NCBI GenBank assembly: GCA_018806985.1
Contig: JADANN010000098.1
Span: 682,001-746,000 of the forward strand
Direction of reading: 5' to 3'
Source of the DNA: Angiostrongylus vasorum
Taxonomy: Eukaryota; Nematoda; Chromadorea; Rhabditida; Metastrongylidae
Length of the DNA: 64,000 nt
Part shown: positions 1-11,100 of the stretch, one piece after another
Numbering within the stretch: the first letter of the stretch is position 1
Layout: each line of letters starts with the position of its first letter
Translations under genes and position numbers: made by a program
Notes under the pieces: generated by a model
What the model saw: the letters and a program-made list of their open reading frames with translations, nothing else
The model's database searches: none
What the model was told of the DNA's origin: nothing

Positions 1-170
1 ATTGAGTTGAAGTGCACTACAATGTTGTTCCATAAAATTTTACGATCTTATTTGTCATACCTTTTATTCTGTTCTTCTAGTCAGACAGAATTTGTCCTTT
101 GACTTTGAATTTAAATAATGCTCAATTTTTAAACGCGACAAGCGGAACGGATCTGTTCCACATTTCTACT

Positions 171-586
171 AAGTAATTGACATCCTTCGTCCCAATGGTT
201 TACCACCTCATCGTGGCTGGGAGGTGTTCCTGGATGTCGGACTGCGATGTACAGCGGGGATTCGTCCACCCGGCAGGGTCTCTCAAACTGAGGAGTCCGG
301 CGTTTCCATTAGGAAGCCTAGCTAACAGTAAACCAATACCAGGATCCAACACAGTCCTGGTATCAAAGTCGCATGGTGGCAAATGTCCCTCTCATCCACA
401 AGTGCTGCGACTGCCTGTGCTGGTGAAGACCTGGGGGCAGACTTTGGCCAGACTGACTTCGGATTTCCAGGGAACCACAATGGCTTAACCAGAAAATCCC
501 CCGAAAAATGGTGCTTATGCTGGAGCGCGCACAACTAGTGATGACGAGCCGTTCAAGTATCAAATAAGTAAGTAATTGACATCCTT
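171..586 (+). mobile_element. SINE-A copy 1, with 17-bp target-site duplication
   Basis: A tRNA-like SINE lies between two exact copies of aagtaattgacatcctt (171-187 and 570-586), which is a target-site duplication from target-primed insertion. A box A-like motif (tggctgggagg, about 214-224) and a box B-like motif (ggattcgtcc, about 259-268) fit a Pol III promoter. The body ends in a short (atccaagta)-type tail. Two more copies lie at 28.6 and 30.5 kb. The exact duplication suggests fairly recent insertion. Confidence 0.8.
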
Positions 587-587
587 A

Positions 588-950
588 ACAAAAAGTGATT
601 TAAAAGACAGGCCTCGACTTTGCTCCACCTACAACTCCCCAGGTGTCTTCAAACTCCTGCCTGCTTCTGCTTCACCACCTTTTAAACAGTGTTTTTTTTC
701 GCAAGAAACCTGTGTAAATACAAGAACTTGTGGATACTGTAGTCTTGCCTTCAGTTACAAAGCTGTCCTTTTGCGCGATTCAGTGTCCACCAAATGCGAC
801 CAGGTTCTTGTTGTGTGGATAGAAAAAGCCGACATGATGAACGGGAAGATTTCAGAGCTACGCAGTATATTTTTAATTTATTTAGAAAACCTGTTTGTTC
901 CCAAAAAATTTAGATTTATTGAGCAATTATTGTAGCGAAACAAAACAGTT
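588..950. other. No recognisable feature; unsupported 119-codon plus frame
   Basis: A plus-strand open frame runs from 576 to 935, starting inside the SINE-A target duplication. It shows no domain, no clear splice sites and an AT-rich, low-complexity second half. I see nothing else here. Confidence 0.4.
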
Positions 951-2520
951 GCTGCTACACCTAATTCGCTAATTGGATCCTTAGATGGCCGTCTTCACTA
1001 GCAGTGTTGGCTCTAGCACATACTCCTTTAGTCTTTCTTGCACAGTTCTCGTTCATGGTAATGATCTGCTACGAACATGGTAACGTTTGCGAGGCAACCC
1101 CGTGATCATGAGGTCTTTCCATCCGCACAAGCCGACAGCCAACGTCAGTCGCAAACACGCCCGCTCTTCTCTTGGGTGGTCTTCCAAGTGCACGCCTACA
1201 TTTTCTTCAGGACCACTCCATTAAACTTTTTGTCCATACGTCATCTGCTTTTCTTATTAAGTGACCGCCCCCCCTTTGTGACTGGCTATCAATGATTATT
1301 GTCCTGGATCTCGATGACGTAGAAGGTTTCCAAAATCTGAGCTGTGCATTTCGGATAGACATTGAGAGCACCGGTTAACTTTTTGGAACTGATCGTTCAA
1401 GCACTCTGTGGATCGTGCGCAGAGGGCTTGACGTAGTTGAAGCACCATAGCATGTCTCTCTCGCATAAATGAGTTTTGGATAATCGCCGAGCTGGAAAGG
1501 TGAGTGCAGAGTTTTAGGCAGGCCTGTTAGTCGCTCGGTAGCTTCTTTAAGTGTCCGAATGTAGCCCGTGCTGTTTTGTTTCTTTTGCCTAATTCTTCCT
1601 TCATGTTATTCGACATGTTCACTGAACGTCAAAGTAGACCTCCGAAGTGTGTATCTAGTCAGAGACTTGCTCATGTTCCACGCTTTGTTGAGCTTATTGA
1701 GCATATTCTCTTCTTTTCCGGAATTCATCGAGGAAATGACGACTTCGTCAAAAAAAAGTTTTCTTAACAATTAAATTTCATTGCCCACTTCATACAGCAC
1801 CTTAGGCAAGATGTTGTCTCCTTTTCGAACCCATTTTTTTATAGGAATAGTAGGGAGATGTTGGGAAAGCTGTTCGTTTAATGTTGCAATTACGATAGAA
1901 AATAGCTTGAAATCTTACATAAAGAAGATCCAGACTTCTTTCAATCAGTGCTAATACGACTGCGTTTGTTCGACACTGTCAAACGCTTTCTCGTAGTCGG
2001 TAAAGGTACGGACAAAATGCAGTCCTTCCAACAGCCTTTTATGACCCATGATATGGCTTGATGTATGCCTATTCAGCAGAGCCTTTGTGGACTTCCTATT
2101 TGCTCAACTAGTTGCTCCTCTTTCAATGTCTTTGATGTGTGAGACAAGATAATCTTCGTGAACAGCTTGCAGAGTACATTCAGCAACCATGACAGAAGAT
2201 AGGTCTCTTCGGTCACCTTTATTTAAGTAGGATGACCGTTTGCGACGCTCTCCACTGCTTTTAGATTTTTTTATTCTGGAAGCAAGATGTCGTATGGGTC
2301 GCAAGAAGTACATGTAGCTTATGGTTTCCTGCTTGAAAGAATTCGGCCGTGACATTATAGAGCCGTGGAGCAGTGTCCTTCCTCCTTTCCCTCCAGTGCA
2401 TCTTGAACTGCTGAGGGAAGAATGCCGGATAGTTTTTCTGGTGTGGAGATTTGATACGTGAGACAAGGACTGTGGAACGAAAAAAGGTTTGTAAAAAAAA
2501 GAACTTTCAGGATATAAACT
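950..2520 (-). pseudogene. Decayed RTE-clade non-LTR retrotransposon (reverse transcriptase region)
   Basis: Read on the minus strand in several frames, this tract gives the ordered motifs of a nematode RTE reverse transcriptase. NKGDRRDLSS (about 2,193-2,224) corresponds to the usual KKGDR..NYRPI block. FTDYEKAFDSVE (about 1,970-2,010) is the block-A palm motif. VRKGDNILP (about 1,804-1,830), LKEATERLTGLP (about 1,515-1,551), LRTIHRVLERS (about 1,392-1,423) and RKADDVWT (about 1,232-1,262) follow the RTE C-terminal order. Stops and frameshifts break it many times, and the endonuclease domain is absent. The 158-codon minus frame at 2,104-2,580 is partly this element. It is dead. Confidence 0.8.
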
Positions 2521-2544
2521 CTGCTTTGAAGGCACTTTATTAAG

Positions 2545-2690
2545 TTGAAGGGGCGGATAGTGCAATGGTAGTGTTCCCATTCACAACCAGCACGGTGCTA
2601 GTCTGTTCCCGCTTCTGGTAACCAAGCTTCTCATCTATACGGGGTCAGAAAAGTGACACCAAACTCGTCTAGGAGTGCATAAGTTGAAAC
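2545..2690 (+). mobile_element. tRNA-like SINE remnant with the shared central module
   Basis: A perfect box A match (tagtgcaatgg, 2,558-2,568) is followed by a module (gggtcagaaaagtgacacc, then aaactcgtctaggag, about 2,641-2,676) that matches the central block of SINE-B and SINE-C. No clear box B or target duplication was found. Confidence 0.5.
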
Positions 2691-2699
2691 TCAAATGAT

Positions 2700-2952
2700 G
2701 AGAACTCTCTAATCCGACTATCCTAGAACTCTAGGGAGTATCGACTCGAGCAGTATTTAACGATATTCATTAATAAGACGACAAACTTCAAGCAGCAACC
2801 GAAACTTCACGCAAAAAGCTGGACGACCATCGTGGATCGTGGGAGAAAAGGAATTGAATACAAAAGATGATGTCTAGTGAACAATAGATATAAAGGCGGA
2901 TATTTTGCAGTAACTCTCACGTCCGACTTTCTATTAACCTCGGCATTGATTG
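2700..2952. other. No recognisable feature
   Basis: I see no open frame of note and no splice signals. The stretch at about 2,918-2,952 (gactttctattaacctcggc) resembles the outermost end sequence of the PLE termini. Confidence 0.4.
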
Positions 2953-4050
2953 AATAATTCTTTCTGCTTCTGTTTAGCAAACACGAAATGTTAGTTTATT
3001 TCTTTATTTACGTACAAGCTGACGTTTCGGCGGATTTCGCCTTCCCTCAGAGCGTGAAAAGGTCAAGTTGACTGCGATCTACACAGTCAAACGCTTCCAT
3101 GACCAAACAGAGAAAATGCTGAACCAAAATTTCAATCACATTGAACACATAGCCTTTGCACACTCATCGCATTCTATGAGTCTTCCACTGAATATTTCAC
3201 GTGGAGACCAACCGCACAGAGTTCACATGGAATCGTAATGTACCCATCTCATCAGAATAACAGGCTTATATACTGCCCAATATCACGCGTGATAATGAGG
3301 CAATCCTCCCCTGCGGTTCATTTTCGGAACCTTGGAATTGATCCAGAATGCCTCGAGAATTTTGCGCGCTTGTGTTCTCGATTCCTGCGCGAGGATCGTA
3401 ACCCATACTTCAAAATCTTCTCCGTTATGTCTCTGCGTCCTATGCATGCCTAGTGTAGTATTTGGTTTACGTTTGCCGACTAGGTGTTCTTTTATACGAA
3501 CGCAGAGTGGTCTACCCGTTTCGCCAACGTATTCGTCCTCGCACGCTTTACAAGAGATCAGATAAAGTGTACTCGAACTCATGCAGTCACCGTCTCTACC
3601 ATTGGGGCAAATTATACAATTTGCGTTGCACATAGACTGTCGTATAGGCGGTTACGAACTATTTGGCGTCTTAGATTATTCGGCGGCATTTCAATTATCG
3701 TTACCGAATTCTCTAGACCGGCCCTTCTTAAACAGCGTTTTATAGCTGCACTTACTTCATTTGAAATGAAGGGCAGGATAAACGGGACCTTATTGTCGCT
3801 AGAGTTATCGTTTGGGGGCCTGTGGTTTCCTCTGCACCGATCTCGAGCTACAGTTTCGTAGCCATTAAAAGTGGCTATTTGCCGCGCCTAGTTCTGGGAC
3901 TCCTCTCTCTGCTCCTTTCCTGCGCAAACGATGGTAGCTGTTCGGAACATGTTTCTCACAAGCGCCCTTTTCGTGTGAGAGGGGTGAGAGGAGGGGTAAT
4001 AAAGAAATAAAATAACACCTCGTGTTTGCTAAACAGAAGCAGAAAGAATA
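2953..4050 (-). mobile_element. Penelope-like element, 5'-truncated, with inverted ends
   Basis: The minus strand encodes a GIY-YIG endonuclease (3,283-3,633). The linker has the cysteine pattern CIICPNGRDGDC, then YLISCKACEDEYVGETGRP, the GIY-YIG core typical of Penelope endonucleases. Upstream coding (to about 4,003) is broken by stops. Both ends carry the same about 30-bp sequence in inverted orientation (ttctttctgcttctgtttag at 2,962-2,981 and its complement at 4,027-4,046), a known PLE arrangement. A hammerhead-like core lies at about 3,015-3,055. Dead copy of the family whose longest member is at 42.8-44.9 kb. Confidence 0.85.
3015..3055 (-). ncRNA. Hammerhead-like core in PLE end
   Basis: Minus strand reads CUGAGGGA, then a GGCG/CGCC stem II, then GAAACGUC. 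One extra G interrupts the CUGANGA box, so this copy is probably not active. Hammerhead motifs are known from Penelope-like elements. Confidence 0.5.
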
Positions 4051-4934
4051 AAGGCGGATAGTTTAAAGTGAAACGAAAAAGTACTAACTTAAACGGTTGT
4101 AGGTATAACAACAAGGGTTCTGAGACATGAGCAGATTCCGGACCCTCAGTTAGGCTTCGAAAATACGAATACCCTTATCAGAGGTTCACCTGCCATCCAC
4201 CATATTAACTGCGGCCATCGCTCTGCCTTTCTCAATGTCAGTCTTTTTATTCCGACGGTGCTATCACCGATCACCCGTCAACGGGAATGGTCTTGGGAGC
4301 GCAAATCGGCATTGAACCTAGTTAAACTAAAGCTTCAGTCTAAATTACATTGTTTTAACTTCTATTTACTGCTTATTTTGTGGCGGTATATTATGTAAAC
4401 CACGCAGATGTTGAGATGTAAGCAAAACCCGGAACCTCAAGTGCGCTTATAACTCGTTGTTATCCTTTTTGTGGGTTTAGGTGCTGGTAACACCGTTACT
4501 GTAAAAAAGCCGATGAGAAAAAAAGCAAAGCAAGCGCTTCGGTTATAGCTAGAATAATTTAAACAGCCAACTAGTTATTGTTTGTCGAGTCAAGAATTCT
4601 GACATACATTGTGAATTGCCACGACAACTTCTAGTTGCTTTTTAAGAAAAGGTGTTATTTCAATTAAGCAAAAATCGTCATCGAAAAAAATCACAAATGG
4701 TGTACTTTTTGTGCTCTGTTCTTTGTGCTCCCTTCTCTTTAAAGAACTCCCAGATAAATTACTTGGGTCTCTAAGGAATAATGAGCTTTTTTTCAGGTTT
4801 TCTAGCGAATAATGAGCTTTTCCTTTTCTCAGTAATCATGCAAAAACAATAAAGTGAATGCAAGAATATAAGAAAAGTAGGATTTCTAGTTGGAAATCTC
4901 GAGAGAAATCCCGGAAATGAAGCGTTATTGCTAC
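4051..4934. other. Foldback-family fragment; otherwise empty; no terminal Hox exon
   Basis: About 4,260-4,420 matches the interior of the foldback family (cacccgtcaacgggaatgg and gcgcaaatcggcattgaacc). I searched the minus strand of 1-4,934 for a codon run NRRMK that would continue the homeodomain and found none. The last Hox exon must lie left of the window. Confidence 0.5.
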
Positions 4935-5116
4935 CTGAAACCATATCTTCACTTGTCGTTCGGTGAGTCCAAGGGTTCGCGCTAGCTCCCATCGTTTCTG
5001 CTTGCTGACGTAAGTGTTGTAGAGGAACTCCTTTTCGAGTTCCAACGTCTGATATTTCGTGTAGGGCTTCCTCTTCTTTCGCATCGAATGGTTCCCCGTC
5101 CAGTCTAAAGACGGTT
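4935..5116 (-). CDS. nob-1: nob-1 homeodomain exon (to Q50)
   Basis: Acceptor tttcacattccag; donor TTTCAG|gtagca. Encodes [11 protein letters not shown] followed by homeodomain residues 1-50 without a gap. The intron falls between Q50 and the expected invariant N51, inside recognition helix 3. The homeodomain is closer to Abd-B/Hox9-13 than to anterior Hox classes ([12 protein letters not shown] signature). Confidence 0.95.
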
Positions 5117-8100
5117 CTGGAATGTGAAACTTGAAGTGAACACTCGAGTTTTCAAACAAGTTTTTTTGAAATTGCCTTCAAGTTTTCGGAAGAGTAAACT
5201 ATAAGAACTGTAGGAACTTATCAATGAAAAAAGGCACATTAAATTAAAAGAATTCCGTTTGAGTTTCAACATTTTTTTCCTTGAAACATTTTCTTTTTTT
5301 GAAAACGTGTTAAATGTGTTACTGAGCGTCGAGCACTGGGTCACAATCTTTCAGTTACAGCTGTTCATATACTTCTTTATCACACTGCAGATAATCACCA
5401 GATGGTTTTATAAAGGCAAAACATCTAGAAGACACTGGTTCGAATCTGGCCAGGTGTATGAGTTTTGCAAATATCTCTCCATTACTGTGGTTGCACTTGG
5501 AATCACTCATCTTCGCTACAACATAAATGAGTGATCATCTCCACAACAGCCCATCATAGAGGAAGTCAAACTTTCAAAAGCATGGCTCCATTGTCTTAAT
5601 TTCCGATGAAAGTGCTGGATCCAAGACTTTTACTCTGTTGTCCCTACATATGGTCTTGTTAGAGAGACAATAGAAATCCCAAATAGCACACGATGTCTCT
5701 AAGGTGCTCAAGACAAAGCGGTCGTCACCTGGCCATTGTAAACGGTAGCTGACAAGCGACGTCGTTGGGTCCAATTATGGAGAACTGCTGGTATTGAAAC
5801 GAGAACAACAATTAAAGGGGCATATCGTATGCCTCCCGAAGGCAGCTGCCATGGCTACTGGGTGTACTCGTAAAACCAACCGTCTAATCAAAAGGTTTAC
5901 GAGCCCCAGCGGCTTACGACAAACGTGCTCCGTGGCTAATTGGATCATGTTTTGAAGCACGGGAATACTGTAGGCATCAGTTACCAACGATGGAAATCTA
6001 AGGAATTAATCACGTGGCTGTGTAGCTATTTTACATAAAAAGTAGTATACGGTGTTTTAGAAGAGCGATCAATACAACTCGGAAATTGGCATCTGAGCAA
6101 ACTCCTTTCGCAATTGATTCCTTCCAATTGAGTTTTTGAAGGTCAAAAACCCGCTATTATCCTAGTAAATCAATTAAGGTATCAAAAGTTTGCGTCGGGA
6201 TTTCGTTTTGGGCTTTCATTCTTGTGCTTTAGTTGGAATCAGCGACGAAAGTGAGCAAACAGTTGTCGAAATCGATAGCATCTGCGTTATTTCTTTGCGC
6301 CAAAACAGTTAATTAGAAGGGATCTGAGGTGGGTGAGTTGCCCCAGCTCTTCTTGGCAGTGTCTATGGAATCATCAACCGTTCATAAGTCAGAGAGCACT
6401 AGTGAATGATCATGAGTAGCTCATAAACCATCTTCAGATGAAGATAACACGTAGTGAGAAATGAAATGAGGAACTGGATCAGCACTTGAAATACTTGTCA
6501 TGGTTTAGGCCATGTCATCGGTTATTATACTCCAAGTTCTAGGACGATTTGAGAAACGAAATATATTTTTGAGCCAATTCTACATGTACGTCTGAAGCTG
6601 TAGTTCTAATTTATTCTTGACCGTATTCGACAACGTATATAAGTCATTTCCTTATCATTGCGCTAACTTATTACAAAGGTTAAAAGATAAAGTTCTCGGC
6701 TTTGATCAATCTCCGAGAGATGCGCCATGCATTCAACTTCATTAAGCATCGCTTGGAGGTGATTAAATGCATATCTGGCCTTTACAACGACTCGCGGTGG
6801 CCTCCGACATATCGAACCAGTGCTGCCATCCTCCCAGACAAGTCTGGCACCAATTTCCCGACCCGGCATGGATGGAAGGCTTGGTGGGCCATGGGCGCGG
6901 GGATCGATTCTACGTGTGTGTTGCGAGGCGCCTCCGACCACTGCTCCACACGCGCCCTTAGCGTATTATATATATCATATTATTATTATAACTTATTGTA
7001 TTTAGAGTAATTAAAAGATTGTATCGTCCATCATGACAAACTCGATTATTCTCGTTATTGAAAAAGAACCAGAGAACTAATATAGGACACGTCTGCAAGA
7101 AGGATCGTTTAATTTCAACTCCAGTTTTTTGTTTTAGCGAAGACAGTACCCTACTTCAAATAATATGCAGTACCTCTTGGTCGTTCATAAAGATTTGCCT
7201 CGTTGACAGATGCTGTTGTTACTTCGGTTTCATGATGCACACAGCAAAATCAAAGTTCTTTCGGAATCGATAGATAAGATTGTCCTGACGCAAGTGTCAG
7301 GTCGAGTGTAGTTGGCGGCAAGATGAAAGACGTACAAAAAATTCTCTGCGTATTTATCACTGATTGGGGTGAAGCAGCGCGGAAAGCCCGATATTGACGG
7401 CTATGCTGCGCTCCGATGAACAACAATGATCGAATAGATCATCCAATGCAAATATAACCGAAACTCCCACTCGACATGGAATGTGGAAGGACACCTGGAC
7501 ACGAGTACTATGGATATATCCTAAAATTTGAAAGGTTCGTTCCGAAAGCGATGTCGCTTCGTGTGCATATTCGGACGTTTTAGTTGCCGGTGCTAAGAAG
7601 TACTGCAATACATGCCTTATCCAACAACAGTAAATGAGTCAATATGACTAGGACATTACTCAAACATATCATTTCAGTCAGATCTAATCAATACGATTAT
7701 GAGTACTGATTGTTGTTGGTATCAAAACCATGAAAAAGCCTAAAAGATTATCGAAATAAAATGAGGCTCGTTGCTGCAAACAGGAGTCTTCGCACGATCT
7801 GATGGCATTCGTCACCAATCGGATTTCCCATGAGGAATCTCGTTGCCGAAAGTTAGCATTATTATAAAGCGGTTAGAGAACCAAAAAAGAGATGTCCTCA
7901 AATGTCGTCAAATCAAACGCACTTCGTCATATACATATCCTGTCGTAAATGTCACCGTGGATTTATGGATCGACGATACCGGGTGACTTTGACATTCACT
8001 AGCGGCCGTGCGCCAAGAGGCGATGAGTTCCAATACTTTTGTGAAAAGGATCGACAAGTGTATTAACTAAAGGTAGAATGCGCTTGGTTCTTGTTAACAT

Positions 8101-11100
8101 TGCTTTGGCTTGTCCTAATCGGGTAAGTTAGTGAGAAATGACTTACTGGTCTCGCTTAATTGAGAAATTTTTTTTATTCTGTCTTTTTCACGTAAGCTGT
8201 AATAGTGAATATATTTCTACAACCATCTCTTACATTTGCCAAATTACTGATGAGCAACAAGTCCATTTCATTTGTATTATACGATTTTGAGACAGCGAAA
8301 GCTTAAGCACTCTGACTGCTTGCTTACTTAGATATCTAGATGAATTCTCTACACATCGTGCGGGTCCAATCATTTCATCTATTCGTTTCGATGTCTTCTA
8401 ACTGCCTTGCATGAAAGTGATTGAGTTTATGTCTTCGAAACTAGTTGAACATGAACTCTTGTCGAATGCCAAGGTGAGACGCAAAAGAGTTCTCAGATCT
8501 TCGACATGGTCATCCACTGCCAGTTGTGGTTCACAAGGAAGCTCACTGTTTCGTAACTCAGATTCAACAATCGGACGACACTTACTGCCACGGTAGCGAA
8601 TCCGGAGTGTAACAGACAGACCGCATAATTACTATGTAGTAAGTCAAATCATCCAAGTTCCATATTGGAAATTTATATTGGTAAACGTGAATAAATTCCA
8701 GCTCAAGGATGCAGTTGAAACCCACATTCCAAACACTGCTGACGTTTGTCAACAGTCCAGGTGACAGGGCTCATGGAGCACTGGAAAACGAAACTCATTC
8801 AGCACCTTTTAAAAGTTTTTGGTTCTTTTATATTGTCGTTTTTAACCGTTTCTGTTAGATATTCCACTGATTCTCTAGAAACGCTGGGAATTTAACGAAC
8901 GAGGTATTATATTGATTTGCTCGTAGTTGAAGCTCCAAACTTGGGGGGCAGAAACTGCTACATCGCCCTTGTCCCAATTTGTCATCATCGGCCCATGTTG
9001 CGTCACCATCTCATTGCGAAGCAAGCAAATTTTAGGCGGTTAAGATGATGTACAGTATCCAGTCGTTTTAAAGCCACGTCGTTGGCACAAGGCTCCTTGT
9101 GCAGTTTCACATCGTCGGCAAAAAGAAGCTTATCGCACATCGCCATCTGTCTTCCCATCCCAACGAACAGTTTACGATGACCGTTGCCAAGGACTTGTCT
9201 TGAAAATGAATTCAATCGCACGGGAACCTTTGTTCTCTATCATCACGCTTTTTAAAAAAGAAGCCAAAAAAGATTTCTAATGCTCAGCCGTGCTCAATGG
9301 TTGCAAAAATTTTTTATGAGGTAAAATCAATATTCCGCATGTCCTAATTCAAGCCCCCAGTACTGGTTAGGCTAGAATTTTTTTCGAGCCGCAGCATAAC
9401 AAATTCTATATTCACTGGTGGAGAATGATGTTTCGATCCAGATTTAAAAATGACTAAAAGTAAGAGAATAATCCACTCCCCTACACCATGAATGTTCCGG
9501 AAGTGAACGAAGCCTTCGAGTGGGCTTTCACGATTGCTCGTAAACCAACCAGGTGTGGGCTTCGTCTATCGTCCCGACCCACAGGAAAGCGATAAAGTAT
9601 TACCAATGTGTTTGCTTTTTTCCTCTCAAAGAAAAACATTCGAGAAAGTGTAAGAGTGGATGAGACGCAGAACTGAGGCTGCTTTCAGCAAACATACAGT
9701 ATAACTCAAAAAGTATTCGGGAAGATTCTTCAGTGTGACTAGACACGGCACTATGGAAATCGCAATGTAGAATCCTTTGCAAGAGTAAGCAGTTTAGAGA
9801 TCCTGCAATGGAGACTTAATTTTACAACTGTGTATTTTCTACTACTTTCTTTTGCACTAAACCCTTCACTTTTTGCGCGAACTCTTATATTTGGTCGAAA
9901 AGAGCGAATTGGCCCAGTAAACATCTGAACAGTATATTCTAACGTTTTAAATGCCTCTTAGAATGTGCACTGAAACTTCATTGTAATAAAAATATTCCAA
10001 TCACACAACTTTGATGGAACCAGTAGTTGTAGTGCAAGTGGCGCAACTGTACCGCCACTTGAGATCCAGTCTTGAGGATAAGCAAAGAAGATGTTACTGA
10101 AGGAAGTAACTAATAGCACACCAATTAGACAATGAGCGGTTCTCAAACCTTAGGTGGAGGCAGTTTCCATCTACACTGCGCCCAATTGCTTTCCCCTATT
10201 TCAAAGATTGACCTGCTCGTTACTACATCAGCTATCTTCTCAATAGAAGATTCCAGTGCGCTTCTAGCAAGGATCACTTTTTCAACAACTAGATGCGAAG
10301 GATCTTACATGAAATGTGTGAGGCTTCTCTCATTCTTGAGCAAATCGGACTCATATATGGCGTTGGCACTTGGCCGAAGAGAGCAAGAATTCTTTTTGTG
10401 ACCTCCTCGAGTCCTTCGATGACTGAGAGGATTACTTGAACGTTATTCTTTTAACTAGGGAATAAATGTTTAGTAACAACCTCGTGTTATCTTATCAATG
10501 AAAGAAGACACATTAGTTGTATCACTTTTAAGCTACCACAAAGAAGAAGAAAATTAACAAAATGGTTGACTAACTGGAAATGGAAACCTCAGTGTCACGA
10601 TTACCTACAGAAACTATCAAGAACTCAGTATAGGTGAAAGTATCACCAACACGATGGCGATCCAATGGCGACTTTCTGTCTGCCAGTAATCTTCTCCGTC
10701 TGTGGTGAACGGGTGCATTATCGAATTAAAAGACACCTAACAATTATCGCCACCATCATGGCACAAGGATTACGGTAGCACCTCGGCCGTATATCGTCGT
10801 CGTACATCCGCTCGCTAGAGGCTTTTTCCAGCACGCACCGCCCTGTCTGGATTGCCGGCTGGATGCTGGTAGATGCAAATTCACGTCAGGACTTAATTTG
10901 CAAGGCCTGAGTGAGCTACCGTAGGCTTGAAGAAAAAAAAGCACTATGCGTCTATACATTGAAGAATGTTGCGGTCGTAAATGTGGAACTGAGCGCGGTG
11001 AATTTTACTTGGTAATTAAAATTTATTGATTAAATAAGTAACGATGTGGCCTCCCGCTGAAATTAATTATATTGAAACGGCTATGTTTATATTTCTTTCC

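Noticed and set aside
3484..3861. 125-codon plus open frame
   Set aside because: Antisense shadow of the minus-strand PLE GIY-YIG region; the same shadow appears opposite the PLE copies at 44.3-44.7 kb and 51.0-51.4 kb.
1..4934. Search for the last nob-1 exon (NRRMK) on the minus strand
   Set aside because: No match to the expected codon pattern was found in any frame; the exon is inferred to lie outside the window.
9958..10146. Secreted-peptide-like minus frame in the nob-1 intron
   Set aside because: It has a hydrophobic start but opens with TTG, not ATG, and no splice or homology support was seen.
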